Origin: an uncultured bacterium
GTDB lineage: Bacteria > Krumholzibacteriota > Krumholzibacteriia > LZORAL124-64-63
Length of the DNA stretch: 5,003 nucleotides
Direction: 5' to 3'
Assembly: GCA_903847545.1 (NCBI GenBank)
Contig: CAINDZ010000422.1
Location: 1 to 5,003 of the forward strand
Shown here: one piece after another, positions 4,606 to 5,003 of the stretch
How the letters are laid out: every line of letters starts with the position of its first letter
How positions within the stretch are numbered: position 1 is the stretch's first letter
Notes under the pieces: generated by a model
Seen by the model: only the letters and a program-made list of their open reading frames with translations
Database searches by the model: none
Told to the model about the DNA's origin: nothing
Made by a program: the position numbers and the translations under genes

Positions 4606-5003
4606 TCAGAAGACCTGCTGGCCCCCGGCCAGGATCTCGTTCAGGGCGTCGCGGAAGTACTCCGTCGAGCCGGCCACCTCGGGCGTGACCTTGTCCTTGT
4701 AGAGCTCCCAGGACTTCTTGATTTCCGGGCCCAGGGCCTCCAGCAGGTTCCCCTCCGCCAGCGCCCGCTCGTAGGCGTCCCGGTTGTAGACCTTGATGTC
4801 GGAGACCAGTGCCCTGGCCAGCATTTCTTCCTTGCTGCGCCGCCGGCGCGCGGGCGCCGGCTGGTCCATGACGGCGGTGCCGGTCGCGGCCTGGTGGTCC
4901 ACGGCGGCGGCCGGCGCCAGCGGGGTAGCCGCCGGCCGCGGCGTGGCCAGCACGGGTTCGAAGGGGTCGGTCACGGCCAGGGCGGGCTGGCTCGCCACCG
5001 ACG
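4606..5003 (-). CDS. C-terminal part of a protein with a Pro/Ala linker and an 'SDIxxYN' helical module (partial)
   Basis: The frame is open from the right window edge to a TGA at 4606-4608; about 132 residues are visible and no stop occurs before the edge, so the N-terminus probably lies outside. A GTG at 4998 is the first possible start but no ribosome site can be seen. The first ~50 residues are a Pro/Ala-rich disordered linker ending in a basic RRRR patch. The last ~75 form an amphipathic helical module: SKEEMLARALVSDIKVYNRD, then a stretch ending in EALGPEIKKSWELYKDKV, then a final helix ending in ALNEILAGG. I recall similar modules (…VSDI..Y…G…E….Y..RV…) at the C-termini of deltaproteobacterial and candidate-phylum proteins, without an assigned function. 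That recollection needs a profile search. No signal or membrane segment is visible in this part. Confidence 0.7.
   Translation of the reverse strand, partial: SVASQPALAVTDPFEPVLATPRPAATPLAPAAAVDHQAATGTAVMDQPAPARRRRSKEEMLARALVSDIKVYNRDAYERALAEGNLLEALGPEIKKSWELYKDKVTPEVAGSTEYFRDALNEILAGGQQVF

Noticed and set aside
1..5003. tRNA, rRNA, CRISPR array, insertion sequence or prophage remnants
   Set aside because: No cloverleaf or rRNA segment, no regularly spaced repeats, no transposase or integrase-like protein, and no terminal repeats were seen.

Overview
The window is about two-thirds G+C, densely coded and strictly bacterial in style (short intergenic gaps, Shine-Dalgarno sites, GTG starts). 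The gene content is a DUF4139 secreted protein, a lone CheY-like receiver, an MglA-type small GTPase relative, a TPR protein, and a C-terminal module with an 'SDIxxYN' signature. This suggests a high-GC Gram-negative lineage of the Myxococcota/deltaproteobacterial type, or an uncultured group such as Eisenbacteria or Krumholzibacteriota. The sequence alone does not settle the phylum, and no mobile element, CRISPR array, tRNA or rRNA was seen.

Layout, left to right. (1) 1-95, + strand: the last 30 codons of a probable TPR protein, overlapping by 7 bp the end of the convergent next gene. (2) 89-1489, - strand: a signal-peptide-bearing DUF4139 protein. (3) 1490-1673: a divergent control region with three short inverted repeats. 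(4) 1674-2060, + strand: a single-domain response regulator. (5) 2083-2964 and 3022-3858, - strand: a probable two-gene unit, with the MglA-like GTPase homologue first and an eight-repeat TPR protein second. (6) 3859-4085: a divergent intergenic region with two back-to-back matches to the sigma-54 -24/-12 promoter. (7) 4086-4529, + strand: an unrecognised 147-residue protein, followed by a 13-bp hairpin. (8) 4606-5003, - strand: the C-terminal part of a protein that runs off the window.

The most notable result is the pair of sigma-54-type promoters between the GTPase homologue and the unknown gene. The minus-strand site matches the core consensus (TGGCAC-N5-TTGCT) exactly, and the plus-strand site keeps all four key G/C bases. 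They imply that the GTPase-TPR unit and the unknown gene are co-regulated by an enhancer-binding protein encoded elsewhere. The GTPase homologue has lost the Walker A Ser/Thr (Arg instead), has an altered switch II region and reads NRRD rather than NKxD. It may therefore be a pseudo-GTPase scaffold, with TPR and receiver partners nearby. The functional linkage is inference; the motifs and sites are visible in the sequence.
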